The notes: generated by a model from the sequence alone, not told the origin. A stretch of 64,000 nt of DNA from Candidatus Poribacteria bacterium (GCA_018644665.1 JABGQA010000066.1:1-64000); one strand, 5' to 3'; shown: positions 1 to 9,154, numbered from the stretch's first letter. Made by a program: numbers and translations.

Positions 1-1376
1 TCGTCGTGGATGCGCGCCGGGTGCGTCGTGAAGCAGACCGCGTCCTTGCCCAGCGTCGCCTGCCAGATGTGCTGCTGGTCCCCGCCGTAGCCTTTGCGAT
101 GATCCTGCGCCGAACTCAGCATATAGTCTGGCGTGCGGTACGTCGTGATGTTCGCCTCGGTGCGCGTGTTTCGCGAGATGTCCCGTTCGAACGTGCGCGC
201 CACCGTGGGCAGAAGTCCGAGCCGGCCTGCGACACGCAGCAGCTTCCGCTGAGAGCGGAACCCCGCAAAGAAGCGGTTGTCCCACCAATCGTATTCGTCG
301 AGCATCCGCGTCATGAGTTCGATGGTCAGCGGGTGCGAGTACGCCTCCAGGCTCAGGAACGTCATACCGTCTTCAAGCCGGTCGTAGTCGAGTCCCCAAC
401 GCTCCGCCTCCTCCAGGCGAATCCCCGACCGCTGCCGATTCTCCATCTCGTCCCGCTGGACGTCCTGCGCGATCGCCTGTATGACCGTAGGCGCGTGATA
501 CCGCCTACTGACGGCGAGCGATGTCGCCGCCTGATTGCCGATCGAAAAGCCGTTCATCCCGAACAGGAGGCGTGTGAGCGACCGCGTCGCTTCGGAACCG
601 CCGTCCGTCTTGCTGCCTAGATAGCTGCGGCCGTGCGTGCTGCCGAACGTCCCGCGGAACTGGTTGAGCGCGATGTCGAGCAGCATGAGGTCGAGGACCA
701 TCGTCGCCTTGGTCGCGATCTCCTCGTCGTCCGCGAAGTCGATGAGACTCAGGAGGCCGGCTATGTCCTCGTCGTAGTAGACGTTCGACAGCCATTCGCT
801 GAAGCCCGTGCGGTAGCGCAGGTCGAGCCACCGGATCACCCGGGGACGGAAGCGCGCCATCTTCTCAGCGCCGGTCTCACCGGAGTTCGTGAACGTCTCG
901 TCAGGATACAACTGGCCGGCCAGGTAGCCGCCCGCGCTGAACAGGATGTGGTGGTTCTCGGACCACGTGCACATGCTGTCTTTGCCGGGTTCGTCCGGCC
1001 AGTACTTGAAGCCGAGCACGCTGCCGCGGGCTCGGACCAGCGCGCCGTCGCTCAGCAGGCTGCTATCCGCGTACGCGTACAGCATGCGCAGGATCGGATG
1101 CAGGCGGAAGTCGGCGCAGTCGTGACGGGCGTCGATCGTGTCGAGGGCGCCGTGGATCAGCGCCTCGTCGGGGTGCAGGCCGAGTTCCAGGCGCATGAAT
1201 TCGGAGTTCGCGCCGTTACCAGGGCTCTCCGCGTGGTACGCGAGATACTGCTCCCGTCGCAGCGCGTAGTTCTCGGCGACCGGCGTCGACGCGTACTCCG
1301 TGGGACCGGGCTCCGCGGCGACGCTGGACAGGATGAGTGACGGTAGAAGCGCAGCCATGACGTGCCAGAGTCTCAC
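1..1376 (-). CDS. Secreted protein of unknown function, C-terminus cut by window edge
   Basis: The frame is open without a stop from the left window edge to a GTG at 1376, giving about 458 residues with the C-terminus missing. The GTG start is preferred over the ATG at 1358 because it completes a signal peptide (MRLWHVMAALLPSLILSSVA, then A-A-E-P). The mature part has no motif I can assign. Notable segments are 'WSENHHILFSAGGYLAGQLY' near residue 110 and a helix-rich remainder, which could suit an all-helical toroid as in polysaccharide lyases, but this is a guess. It lies downstream of the Rieske pair, separated by a strong hairpin. Confident that it is a gene; function unknown. Confidence 0.72.
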   Translation of the reverse strand, partial: MRLWHVMAALLPSLILSSVAAEPGPTEYASTPVAENYALRREQYLAYHAESPGNGANSEFMRLELGLHPDEALIHGALDTIDARHDCADFRLHPILRMLYAYADSSLLSDGALVRARGSVLGFKYWPDEPGKDSMCTWSENHHILFSAGGYLAGQLYPDETFTNSGETGAEKMARFRPRVIRWLDLRYRTGFSEWLSNVYYDEDIAGLLSLIDFADDEEIATKATMVLDLMLLDIALNQFRGTFGSTHGRSYLGSKTDGGSEATRSLTRLLFGMNGFSIGNQAATSLAVSRRYHAPTVIQAIAQDVQRDEMENRQRSGIRLEEAERWGLDYDRLEDGMTFLSLEAYSHPLTIELMTRMLDEYDWWDNRFFAGFRSQRKLLRVAGRLGLLPTVARTFERDISRNTRTEANITTYRTPDYMLSSAQDHRKGYGGDQQHIWQATLGKDAVCFTTHPARIHD

Positions 1377-1439
1377 GGTGTGGTCCCGATCGGTTGGCGC
1401 GGGGTCGTCCACGCCAACCATAGCACGTCGAGGGCGGGA

Positions 1440-1464
1440 GCCGGGCGGCCAGGAGCCGCCCGGC
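1440..1464 (-). terminator. Strong GC hairpin after the Rieske operon
   Basis: A perfect 10-bp inverted repeat (1440-1449 and 1455-1464) with a 5-nt loop sits 9 bp past the stop of the downstream Rieske gene. No T-run follows on the minus strand, so it may be a factor-dependent or weak terminator, or an mRNA 3'-end stabiliser. Confidence 0.5.
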
Positions 1465-1473
1465 GTTGTCTGC

Positions 1474-3204
1474 CTACGCCTCGTAGAGGTCGACTGCGGT
1501 GAGCCCTTTCGCGAAGCGGTGCGCGGTCTGCGCCGCCGAGTCGCTTCCCGTGGCTTTACGCACGTCGGTCGCCCAACGCGCCATCCCGACGAGCATCTGA
1601 CCCCGCGCCGGGTGCGACGCGCACGTCTCCCACTCGTCGCCGACTGTTCGCAGCGCGTGGAGCAGGTTCCACCCGTGGTCGTCCTTGAGGATCGCCTGAC
1701 CCATCGCGGACAGAAGGCGGTCTCCCGAACCGCCACCGGTAAGGTACGAACGCGTCTCACGCCCTACTTCGCGCACGCGCACGGATTCGACGGACTCGAT
1801 GATGCCGGCCAGCGCCGCATCCTCGTCCACCGACGCCGCGCCGTCGCCCGCGACCTCCGCCATCGGTCGGATGGGGATGTTCAGCCATCGGTCCGAGTAG
1901 AACTGCCACGCGGTGTGGTACAGCGCCCGCGCTCCCACCCGGAACCCGGCGTACCGCAGCGACGTGCGCACCGACGACGCCAGCGTCATCTCCCGCGCCA
2001 GCTCCCACCAGCCAGGGCTCATGGTGAGCGGAGTGCGCGCCATGCGGTCCGCCGCCAACATCACCATCGTCGTCGCGATGTCGTCGATGGCCACGCCGTC
2101 CCGCAGCGCATCCGTGACGGCTCCGAAGGCGTCGTCGAGGTCGCCGCTTACGAGGCGCGCCCCGAAGGCGTCCTCGTCGAGAGCCGCCGTCCCGTCGCCC
2201 GGCAGTTCATCGACCATCGAGGCGGCTTCGGTGAGCCGGGTCATCGCGGCGCGGCGATGCTCGTCGGGAGCCCCGCGACCGCGGCCGAGAATCTTCGCGC
2301 CGAGGTTGCAGACGAGCTGTTCCGCGTGCTCCCAACCAAACTCCTCCAGGAGTTCGGCCAGATAGCCCAGATGCAGCAGGTTGTCCGAGTGGCCGAGGAA
2401 GTACGGCTGCACGCTGCACTCGTACAGCAGCGGGATGATGTCGTCGTCGTGGCCTCCCAGGCCGCGGGCGGTGATGAGGCACTTCTCGATGCCCTCGGGA
2501 TTTCGGTCGTCGGCGAAGACGCCGACCCAGTCGCGCAGCTTGTCCCACGTCACGGGAGGTGGCAGCGGGCGGATCGGCGGCCGGTCCCCCGCGCGCCCGG
2601 AGGCTCCCTGCGCCGCCATCATGAGCGGTATCAGGCGGTCATCGCCCTCATACCGCCGCGCGACCTTCACGCCGTTCACTGTCAGCGCGAGCCGGTTGCC
2701 GCCATCGGGGCCACGCTCCGTGGCGATGTGCTGCCCCATGTGCCCGACGAGCAGCTTCAGCGTCTCTTCCTCAGATACGCCGCGGGCGAGCATCATCGCG
2801 ATCGCCTTGGCGAGCGTCCAGTCGTCGCCGCTGAGTAGACCCTCCTCCAGCAGCAGGAAGTGACGGTCGCTCTGCGCCGACCCATCGGTCTGGACATCGA
2901 CCCAGATGTCGCCGTTCCTGATCTCGACGGGATACGCCTCGATGTCGTCGCAGCCGCCGGTGAAGCAGCCGCCACCGCGCATGTCGTAGCTCCACCCGTG
3001 CCAGTCACAGGTGAGCACGCCGTTCCGCACGCGTCCCCGCACAAGCGGGTACCCCATGTGCGGACACTGGTTGTCGGTGGCGTAATGCGCCCCCTCGTGG
3101 AAGAACAGCGCGACGCTCTTCCCCTCCACCTTCACGGCCTTCGGCTTGCCCTCGGGCACCTCGTCCACGGTCGCGACTCTCACGAAACTGTCCTGTGCGC
3201 TCAA
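1474..3204 (-). CDS. Rieske [2Fe-2S] protein with long uncharacterised C-terminal domain (copy 2)
   Basis: The N-terminal 110 residues are a Rieske domain: the ligands are C47-P-H49 and C66-D-W-H69. The remaining ~450 residues form a separate, helix-rich domain without a family I can name. It carries conserved blocks shared with the upstream paralogue, such as 'GHMGQHI', 'YFLGHSDNLLHLGYL', 'ADRMARTP' and a Trp/His-rich stretch near residue 430. The start is the TTG at 3204, which has GAGG about 8 nt upstream and gives the same N-terminal length as the paralogue; a TTG at 3231 is also in frame. The two genes are co-transcribed, 53 bp apart. Electron transfer coupled to an oxidase activity in the C-terminal domain is plausible but unproven. 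No signal peptide is seen, so it is probably cytoplasmic. Confidence 0.85.
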   Translation of the reverse strand: MSAQDSFVRVATVDEVPEGKPKAVKVEGKSVALFFHEGAHYATDNQCPHMGYPLVRGRVRNGVLTCDWHGWSYDMRGGGCFTGGCDDIEAYPVEIRNGDIWVDVQTDGSAQSDRHFLLLEEGLLSGDDWTLAKAIAMMLARGVSEEETLKLLVGHMGQHIATERGPDGGNRLALTVNGVKVARRYEGDDRLIPLMMAAQGASGRAGDRPPIRPLPPPVTWDKLRDWVGVFADDRNPEGIEKCLITARGLGGHDDDIIPLLYECSVQPYFLGHSDNLLHLGYLAELLEEFGWEHAEQLVCNLGAKILGRGRGAPDEHRRAAMTRLTEAASMVDELPGDGTAALDEDAFGARLVSGDLDDAFGAVTDALRDGVAIDDIATTMVMLAADRMARTPLTMSPGWWELAREMTLASSVRTSLRYAGFRVGARALYHTAWQFYSDRWLNIPIRPMAEVAGDGAASVDEDAALAGIIESVESVRVREVGRETRSYLTGGGSGDRLLSAMGQAILKDDHGWNLLHALRTVGDEWETCASHPARGQMLVGMARWATDVRKATGSDSAAQTAHRFAKGLTAVDLYEA

Positions 3205-3257
3205 CGCTTCATCCTCTGCGTGTGCTGGCAATCGGCATCCGACGTGTGCGACGCGCC

Positions 3258-4967
3258 CTAGCGGTCGAAGACCTCGACCGTGGTCCTGCCCTCGGCGAAT
3301 CGCATCGCCGTCGTCGCCGATGACCCGCTGTCGCTATTGGTGCGCACGTCCGTCGCGTAGCGCACGAGCCCGACCAAGAGCTGCGACTGCGCCGGGTGGC
3401 CGTCCGCTCGTGACCACTCCTCGACGACTGTGCGCAGCGTCGGCACGATCCGGCTGCCCGTGTTGTCCCACAGGATTGCCCGCCCGACCTCGTGCGCCAG
3501 CGCCTCGGCCGACGCCCCGCCGTTCAGCACGGAAAGGGCCTCGTCGCCGACGCCGTGGACATTCAGCGTCCTGATGCTCTCGACGACGCGGTCGACGGTC
3601 ACATCCGACCCGGTCGACGGCAGCGCCTCCGACAGGGCGCGATGCGGGATGTTCACCCAGCGATGGGCGAACAGCTCCCACGCGACGTGGTAGACGCCCA
3701 TGGCGGCGACGTCATCTCCAGCGACGCGTTGCACGGATCGCAGCGACGCGGCGAGATTCATCTCCGTCGTCAGCTCATGCCACCCCGCCTCGACGTTCAC
3801 CGGCGTGCGCGCCATCCTGTCCGCGGCGAGCATCACGAGCGTCGTGATGATGCGATCCAACGGCGCGTCGGAGTTGAGCGCGTCGGCCACCGCGCGGAAC
3901 GACCGCTCGACGGAGCCGGAGGTGAGGGCGGCGGCGAACGCGTCCTCGTCGTATGCCCCGGAACCGGAGCCTTCTGCCTCCTTCAGCTCGGCCATCAACT
4001 CGACGGCGTCGCGCCGGAACCGCTCAGGCACGCCGCGGCCACGCCCCACCAACTTCGCGCCAAGGTTGAACACCAGCTCGGACGCTTGGTCCCATCCGAA
4101 CTGGTCTACGGCCTCGGATAGGAACACGAGCGCCGTGATGTTGTCTGGGAACCCAAGGAATCGCGGCTCGACCGCGCACTCCAACAGCAGCGGCAGGATT
4201 CGATCCGCGCACCCTAACCCGTGGCCGGTGAATAGACACCGCTCGATGCGCCCTGACTGGCTGTCGCGGGAGAAGACGCGGACCCACCGGTCGATCTGTT
4301 CCCAGCTGACCGGATCTGGCAGCGGCATGACGTCGTGACGCTTCGCGGCCGGCCCGGACACGGCGCACGCGGCCGTGGACAGCGCGATCAGCCGGTCCTC
4401 GGCATCGTACCGACGACCGACGTTGAGGCCGTTCACAAGCCGCGACACATCCTCGCAGCCTTCAGACCCGTGGGACGTCGAGATGTGACGGCCGATGTGC
4501 CGCAGGACCAACGCGACGACCTCATCCTCCGACACGCCGCCCTTCAACAGCAGCGCGATCGCCTTGGAGATCGTCCAGCGATCCTCGCTCAGCAGTCCCT
4601 CTTGTAGGAGCTGCATGTGTTCGTCTTTGCGCAGGTACTCCCACTCGGGCAGCTCCACCCAGATGTCCGCGCCGCGCACTTCGGCCGGGAACGTCTCGAG
4701 GTCGTCGCACTCGAAGTTGAAGCATCCGCCGGCCTCGAGGTCGAAGTTCCGACCGTGCCACTCGCACGTCAGGACGCCGTGGCGGATGGTCCCGCGCGTG
4801 AGCGGGTAGCCCATGTGCGGACACTGGTTGTCGGTCGCGTGGATGCGTCCGTCTACGTTGAAGAGCGCGACGCTGCGCGTGTCGCCGATTCTGACCGCTT
4901 TCGACTCACCGTCCGGCACGTCGGTGAGACTCGCGAGCTTCGTCCAGGTAGGACTGCTGGTAGCCAA
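3258..4967 (-). CDS. Rieske [2Fe-2S] protein with long uncharacterised C-terminal domain (copy 1)
   Basis: First gene of the tandem pair. The Rieske ligands are C49-P-H51 and C68-E-W-H71, followed by ~450 residues homologous to the other copy ('IGRHIST', 'RFLGFPDNITALVFL', 'ADRMARTPVN', 'YHVAWELFAHRW'). A longer reading to 5096 exists, but the true start is almost certainly the TTG at 4967: it has AGGAGG six bases upstream, and upstream residues are arginine-rich with no similarity to copy 2. The C-terminal domain keeps paired histidines in both copies, as expected for a conserved catalytic or metal role. Neither copy resembles the alpha-subunit catalytic domain of ring-hydroxylating oxygenases (no 2-His-1-carboxylate helix pattern seen). 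Confidence 0.85.
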   Translation of the reverse strand: MATSSPTWTKLASLTDVPDGESKAVRIGDTRSVALFNVDGRIHATDNQCPHMGYPLTRGTIRHGVLTCEWHGRNFDLEAGGCFNFECDDLETFPAEVRGADIWVELPEWEYLRKDEHMQLLQEGLLSEDRWTISKAIALLLKGGVSEDEVVALVLRHIGRHISTSHGSEGCEDVSRLVNGLNVGRRYDAEDRLIALSTAACAVSGPAAKRHDVMPLPDPVSWEQIDRWVRVFSRDSQSGRIERCLFTGHGLGCADRILPLLLECAVEPRFLGFPDNITALVFLSEAVDQFGWDQASELVFNLGAKLVGRGRGVPERFRRDAVELMAELKEAEGSGSGAYDEDAFAAALTSGSVERSFRAVADALNSDAPLDRIITTLVMLAADRMARTPVNVEAGWHELTTEMNLAASLRSVQRVAGDDVAAMGVYHVAWELFAHRWVNIPHRALSEALPSTGSDVTVDRVVESIRTLNVHGVGDEALSVLNGGASAEALAHEVGRAILWDNTGSRIVPTLRTVVEEWSRADGHPAQSQLLVGLVRYATDVRTNSDSGSSATTAMRFAEGRTTVEVFDR

Positions 4968-5348
4968 TAGTTCCCTCCTTGATGGCCACCCACGGCGCAT
5001 GTTGCGCGTGGACGCGCCAACCCCCAAACCGCGCGTGGCGACGCGGCAAGCCGCTGGCACGCGCTCTGTGGGCGCGTCGCGGCAGTCTCTGTGCACTCGT
5101 TGGTAGCGCGCAGGTCCGTCACGTCCCCCTCGGCCGCGTCGCGCGGCCGCGCGTGAGCGCGCAATCTCCTTATACGCTCTGACAACGTATGTGGGCCGTG
5201 CGAGTTACCGTCAATGGGCGCGCCCGCGCGGGGCGTGGGCCCGTATCGAGCTCCGTCGAGGACGCGGGCGCGTTTGGTCGCGGAAACCAATGCGCTGCTA
5301 CTGGCAGGTGGCGTAGCGGCCTGTTCCCTTCGATGCTGCGCTGGTCGC
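4968..5348. other. Gene-free stretch upstream of the Rieske pair
   Basis: About 380 bp between the Rieske copy-1 start and the stop of the DHH gene. It should hold the leader and promoter of the Rieske operon. I see a TTGTCA and a TATAAG on the minus strand around 5170-5190, but they are only about 5 bp apart, so they do not form a normal promoter. No coding frame here looks real. Confidence 0.5.
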
Positions 5349-6260
5349 TCAGGGTTGGCCGGTCAGGTCGAAGGGGATGCTCGCGGAACGGAACCCGGCC
5401 GCCTTCGCATGACCCCCGCCACCGTGCTTCCGAGCGATAGCGGAGCAGTCGATGTGGTCGTGCGTCGTGAAGACCGAGAACGACCAGGCGCCGTTCGTCC
5501 AGCAGAACGGGACCATGATGTCGTGACGGGTTTCGTCGTAGACGGACTCGAACAGCCTGGACGACGCGCCGTTCGTGTTGCAGGCGAGGGCGCGTAGCCC
5601 GTCCAGCTCTGTGTCAAACGCCGAAGTTGCGCAGGTGCGCCGGTTCTGTAGCTCTACGTACCGTCGGGCGACCTTTCCGTCTGCGACGATGCTGTCGACG
5701 GCGCCGGTGGTTTCGCGCGTTCCGTGCTCTCCGAGCAGACGTGGCCACACATCGTCGTCGGAGCGAGGCAGATCAGGGCGCGTGCTCAGCGTCCACATGC
5801 CCATCTGGAACGGGAGGATGCGCTCGTCCGCGGCGTGGTCCCACACGTCGTAGCGACCGAGGAGGCGCACCGCGTCCGGCATGTCGGCGCCGAAGAGGTA
5901 CTCCCACGTCAGCTCGCACGCCGCCGAGCCGATACGCCGAAGGCCTTCGAGTTCCATACCCGCTGCGTCGTGCGCCTCAATCGCCGACTTGTGGTGGTCG
6001 ATCCAGATGAACCGGCCGACGCTGGCCGCGATCTTCGGCATCTCCTCGGCGAACGGCTCGATGCACAGATCCGCCATGACAAGCGTGCACTCGGGCCTGA
6101 GTACGTCGTACGGGAACGACTGGCCGTAATCGTGACCGACCATCGTGACGTCCGGGAGTGCATCGAATCGCAGGCGCATGATGGCGCCCGAGCAGTGACC
6201 GTCGAGGTCAGCGCTGTGGTAGACGCACACGACGGGGCCATCAATCCCGCGTTCAGACAT
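5349..6260 (-). CDS. DHH/DHHA1-family phosphoesterase
   Basis: This 303-residue protein has the DHH-superfamily layout. A D-x-D-G motif ('SADLDGHCSG') lies near residues 16-25, D-H-H-K at 88-91 binds the catalytic metals, and a C-terminal DHHA1 substrate-binding end carries 'KHGGGGHAKAAG' near residue 280. Family members hydrolyse phosphodiester bonds in short oligonucleotides, cyclic dinucleotides or polyphosphate; the substrate cannot be chosen from sequence. It is too short for RecJ. The ATG start has AGGAAA upstream. It is the last minus-strand gene after the catabolic operon, 60 bp downstream, and may or may not be transcribed with it. No signal peptide: cytoplasmic. Confidence 0.88.
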   Translation of the reverse strand: MSERGIDGPVVCVYHSADLDGHCSGAIMRLRFDALPDVTMVGHDYGQSFPYDVLRPECTLVMADLCIEPFAEEMPKIAASVGRFIWIDHHKSAIEAHDAAGMELEGLRRIGSAACELTWEYLFGADMPDAVRLLGRYDVWDHAADERILPFQMGMWTLSTRPDLPRSDDDVWPRLLGEHGTRETTGAVDSIVADGKVARRYVELQNRRTCATSAFDTELDGLRALACNTNGASSRLFESVYDETRHDIMVPFCWTNGAWSFSVFTTHDHIDCSAIARKHGGGGHAKAAGFRSASIPFDLTGQP

Positions 6261-6320
6261 GCCTGGTTTCCTAAGTCGCTTCGCGCCGCTCGAGGCTACG
6301 CCGGGCCGGCTGCTCGCGAG

Positions 6321-7076
6321 TCAGCGCGCTTTGAGCCCGGCCCAGGCGACGGGCAGCTTGCCAGCGGCTTCCACGTCGAGGACGCCCAACTCAGGCGAGT
6401 CGAAGTAGTCGAACTGCACACGCGCTTCTTCGGAGCCGGCCGCGACGATCAGTCCAATGAGGTACTCGCCGGCCCGAAACTGCGATGGGAAGTCCGGGGA
6501 GCCCCACGGTCTTTCGACTGTTTCGACCCAGTCGTCATCGCCGTTGAGCGCGTGTAGGAATCTGTATCCGTCGCGGTCTCTGGTGATACGCAATCGCGCG
6601 TCGTCGATGTTCTCGACGTTCTCGGCCTCGACCCAGGTCGCCTCGCCGATGCGCTCGATATCGTGCTCCCGCAACGCGATCCGCTGGCCGTTCCACACGC
6701 CCCAGATCCACGCCGCCGTCCCATCCCTACGGATGACACCCAGGCCCGCGATAGAGCCCCAACCTTCATCGTCGCCTGGCTCTGTGACGCGCACTCGTGT
6801 CTCGACCGTGTATCGGTCGTCCGGCTCCGGCGGCGCCACCAGTAGCATCGGCGCCGTCGTGTTGGCGACGTCCCACGGCCACACCAACTGATCCGCTCCG
6901 GCGGTGATCTCTAGTCGGCCGTCCCGCGTGGCTACGCTGTTCGGCGCGTTGGCGTTGCGCACCGACCAGATGGAAGGGCGTACCGGCCCGTCGAACGCCT
7001 CAGAGTACGGCCGACCAGATGCGGTCGCAGCCACGAGAGCAAGCGTGCAACACGCGGCGAGAATGCGTTGGGGCAT
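6321..7076 (-). CDS. Secreted concanavalin-like domain protein (copy 2)
   Basis: A 251-residue protein with a signal peptide (ATG at 7076, GGGAGGG upstream) and one all-beta domain. The pattern 'EAFDGPVRPSIWSVRN', followed by beta-rich segments with many Trp and Asp, fits DUF1349/LamG-like concanavalin A lectin/glucanase folds that bind sugars. It is a paralogue of the next gene upstream: both end in the same 'FDYFDSPELGVL' block plus a short Ala/Lys/Leu tail. The longer frame upstream of 7076 is arginine-rich and overlaps nothing useful. The likely role is recognition or capture of a glycan outside the cytoplasm. It sits 146 bp behind its sister, at the end of the sugar operon. Confidence 0.8.
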   Translation of the reverse strand: MPQRILAACCTLALVAATASGRPYSEAFDGPVRPSIWSVRNANAPNSVATRDGRLEITAGADQLVWPWDVANTTAPMLLVAPPEPDDRYTVETRVRVTEPGDDEGWGSIAGLGVIRRDGTAAWIWGVWNGQRIALREHDIERIGEATWVEAENVENIDDARLRITRDRDGYRFLHALNGDDDWVETVERPWGSPDFPSQFRAGEYLIGLIVAAGSEEARVQFDYFDSPELGVLDVEAAGKLPVAWAGLKAR

Positions 7077-7222
7077 GTGTGTCCCTCCCTGCGTGGTTGG
7101 CCCACGCGAGCGAAGGATACCGCCCCGGAGACCGGCTCGCCAGCGCGTGTGCGTCCCCAACATCTCGACACGCAGCGCACTGAACCCGGCTACGGGATGT
7201 CGTTGGGCGTCGGACTCGCTCG

Positions 7223-7972
7223 TCACCGCGCCCGAAGTTCGGCCCACGCGAGCGGAAGCTTGCTGGCGGCGTCCACGCCCAACACGCCCAGTTCCGGGGA
7301 GTCGAAGTAGTCGAATTCGGCGTGGTGCTCGCGGGCGCCGCCAGTTGCGATGAGGCCGACAAGGTAGTCGCCGGAACTGAAGTGCTCTGCGTAGTCGCTG
7401 CCCTTCGGCCACTTGCCCCGCTCGGTCCACTCGTCGTCGCCATGGAACCTGTAACGGAACGTGTATTCGTGGTCAGCCTTCGCGATCTGCAGCCACACGC
7501 CCGCGGACGCGTCGTCCGGCGCCTCGATGTCGATCCACACGGAGGGCCGGATCGTCTTCAGGTCGTATTCCCATAGCATGACTCGATCCACTTCGCTCAC
7601 ACCCCAAACCGCCAGAGCCATCCTGTCCTTTCGGAATATCGCCAGCCCGGCCAGGGATCCCCAGGCCCCACCTCCAGACTGCACGACGCGCATGTGCGTC
7701 TCAATCGTGAAGGCTTCGTCTCGCTGTGGCAGCTCCATCAGCAACATGGGAGGGTTCGATCCTGCTCTGTCCCAAGGGAATAGAAGGTCGGCAGCGCCGG
7801 CCGTGAGGCCGAGCCACCCGCCTCTAGTCGCCATGGTATTAGGCGCGTCCGAGTTCCAGATTTGCCAAACAGAGGAGCGTAAGGGGCCGCTGAAGTCGTC
7901 TGAATGCGGATGGGCGGCCACTGCGTGGAGGGCGGCGAGCCCGCAACACATGGCGAGGAGTTGTCGCAGCAT
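7223..7972 (-). CDS. Secreted concanavalin-like domain protein (copy 1)
   Basis: A 249-residue paralogue of the protein above. The ATG at 7972 has a GGGAGAG site and gives a cleavable signal peptide (MLRQLLAMCCGLAALHAVAA). The domain opens with 'DDFSGPLRSSVWQIWN' and closes with 'FDYFDSPELGVLGVDAASKL'. It starts 17 bp after the dehydratase gene ends, so it belongs to the catabolic operon; a secreted sugar-binding protein fused by operon structure to cytoplasmic sugar enzymes implies the glycan is met outside the cell. The two copies are diverged but colinear, so they come from an old tandem duplication. No catalytic glutamates of a GH16 type are visible, so binding rather than hydrolysis is favoured. 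Confidence 0.82.
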   Translation of the reverse strand: MLRQLLAMCCGLAALHAVAAHPHSDDFSGPLRSSVWQIWNSDAPNTMATRGGWLGLTAGAADLLFPWDRAGSNPPMLLMELPQRDEAFTIETHMRVVQSGGGAWGSLAGLAIFRKDRMALAVWGVSEVDRVMLWEYDLKTIRPSVWIDIEAPDDASAGVWLQIAKADHEYTFRYRFHGDDEWTERGKWPKGSDYAEHFSSGDYLVGLIATGGAREHHAEFDYFDSPELGVLGVDAASKLPLAWAELRAR

Positions 7973-7989
7973 CGGCACTCTCCCAACGT

Positions 7990-9129
7990 TCAGCGTATGG
8001 AGTGTGTCTCGATGTAATCCCAGTTGATATTCCACCCGAGGCCCGGTTCCTGTGACACGTGCACGAATCCCTCGTCGTCCATGGGGTCCGTGAGTTCGTT
8101 GAGCCAGGGCGAGGGCTGTTCGTAGTCGACGAAGGGGTGTAGCAGACCGCGCTCGTAGTAGTGCCCCGGGATCCCCATGGCGCACAGGACGTGCAGGTTC
8201 CCCGGGCCGCCGCCGTGGACTTCCATCTTCACGCCATGCGCCTCGCACAGATGCGCAGTCTTCACGAGGGGCGTGATGCCGCCCAGGTCGCCGACGCCGC
8301 CTCTGCTGATGTCCGACGCCCCGCGCACGATCCACTCCGCGCGCGTCTGCATCTTACCCTCGGCGGTCTCGGGGCCGACGACGGGGAGGTCCAGTTGGTC
8401 CGCGAGCCAGACGTAGGACGACGTGCTGTGCTCGTCCATCGGCTCCTCGATCCAGTAGTAGTCCAGTTCCTCCAGCGCGCGGCCGAGGTAGAGCGCTTCC
8501 TCGCGGCTGTAGTAGTGGAACGGATCGAGCATCAGGTCGATGTCCGGGCCGACGGCCTCGCGCACGGCGCGGCACGCTTCGACATCCCGCTTCCAACTCG
8601 GCGCGCCGTCGTACGGCGGCTGCCATGTGTGCAGCTTGAACGCCGGGTACCCGCGCTCAACGCACTTCACGGCGAAGTCCGCGTACGCCTCGGGCGTGTC
8701 GAGTCCGCCCTCGAGGTCGTCGCCACACATCGTGCTGCCGTACGCGGGGACCTTGTCGCGGAACGCGCCCAACAGCTTGTGCACCGGCTGACCCAACGCC
8801 CGCCCCGCGAGATCCCACAGGGCCATGTCCACGGACGTCAGGACGCGATCGGACAGGCTGCCGAGGTGCAGCCGCTGGCGCTCCTTGAGCATCTGCCAGA
8901 TGCGCTCGCGGTAGAACGGGTCTTCGCCGATAAGCAGCGGCTTCACGAGCCCGTCGATCACGCGCCCATTCGCCCCGAACGTGTAGCCTTCCGCCCCGTC
9001 GTCCGTGACGATCCTGAGCAGCGATCCGGTCGAGTCGTGCTCCGGGCCGGGGTGGGTGTGCCCTTCCGAGTCCCGCACGATGCGTGACTTGGTTCGGAAC
9101 GTCTCCACGCGCACATCGACGATCTTCAT
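7990..9129 (-). CDS. Mandelate racemase/muconate lactonizing enzyme-family dehydratase
   Basis: A 379-residue enolase-superfamily enzyme of normal length. The capping domain (1-125) precedes a TIM barrel carrying K165-x-H167, metal ligands D202 ('LMLDPF'), E228 ('WIEEP') and E254 ('GPETAEG'), and H305 ('EVHGGGPG'). This layout is that of the acid-sugar dehydratases (rhamnonate, fuconate, tartrate and similar), which abstract the proton alpha to a carboxylate in a Mg-dependent reaction. K-x-H in place of K-x-K hints at a subgroup distinct from mandelate racemase itself. AGGAGG lies just upstream of the ATG. In the operon it would convert an aldonate to a 2-keto-3-deoxy acid. Confidence 0.92.
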   Translation of the reverse strand: MKIVDVRVETFRTKSRIVRDSEGHTHPGPEHDSTGSLLRIVTDDGAEGYTFGANGRVIDGLVKPLLIGEDPFYRERIWQMLKERQRLHLGSLSDRVLTSVDMALWDLAGRALGQPVHKLLGAFRDKVPAYGSTMCGDDLEGGLDTPEAYADFAVKCVERGYPAFKLHTWQPPYDGAPSWKRDVEACRAVREAVGPDIDLMLDPFHYYSREEALYLGRALEELDYYWIEEPMDEHSTSSYVWLADQLDLPVVGPETAEGKMQTRAEWIVRGASDISRGGVGDLGGITPLVKTAHLCEAHGVKMEVHGGGPGNLHVLCAMGIPGHYYERGLLHPFVDYEQPSPWLNELTDPMDDEGFVHVSQEPGLGWNINWDYIETHSIR

Positions 9130-9154
9130 GTGACCTCCTATCCGATTCGGCGCC

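Noticed and set aside
5165-5195. TTGTCA and TATAAG upstream of the Rieske pair
   Set aside because: The spacing of about 5 bp is incompatible with a sigma-70 promoter.
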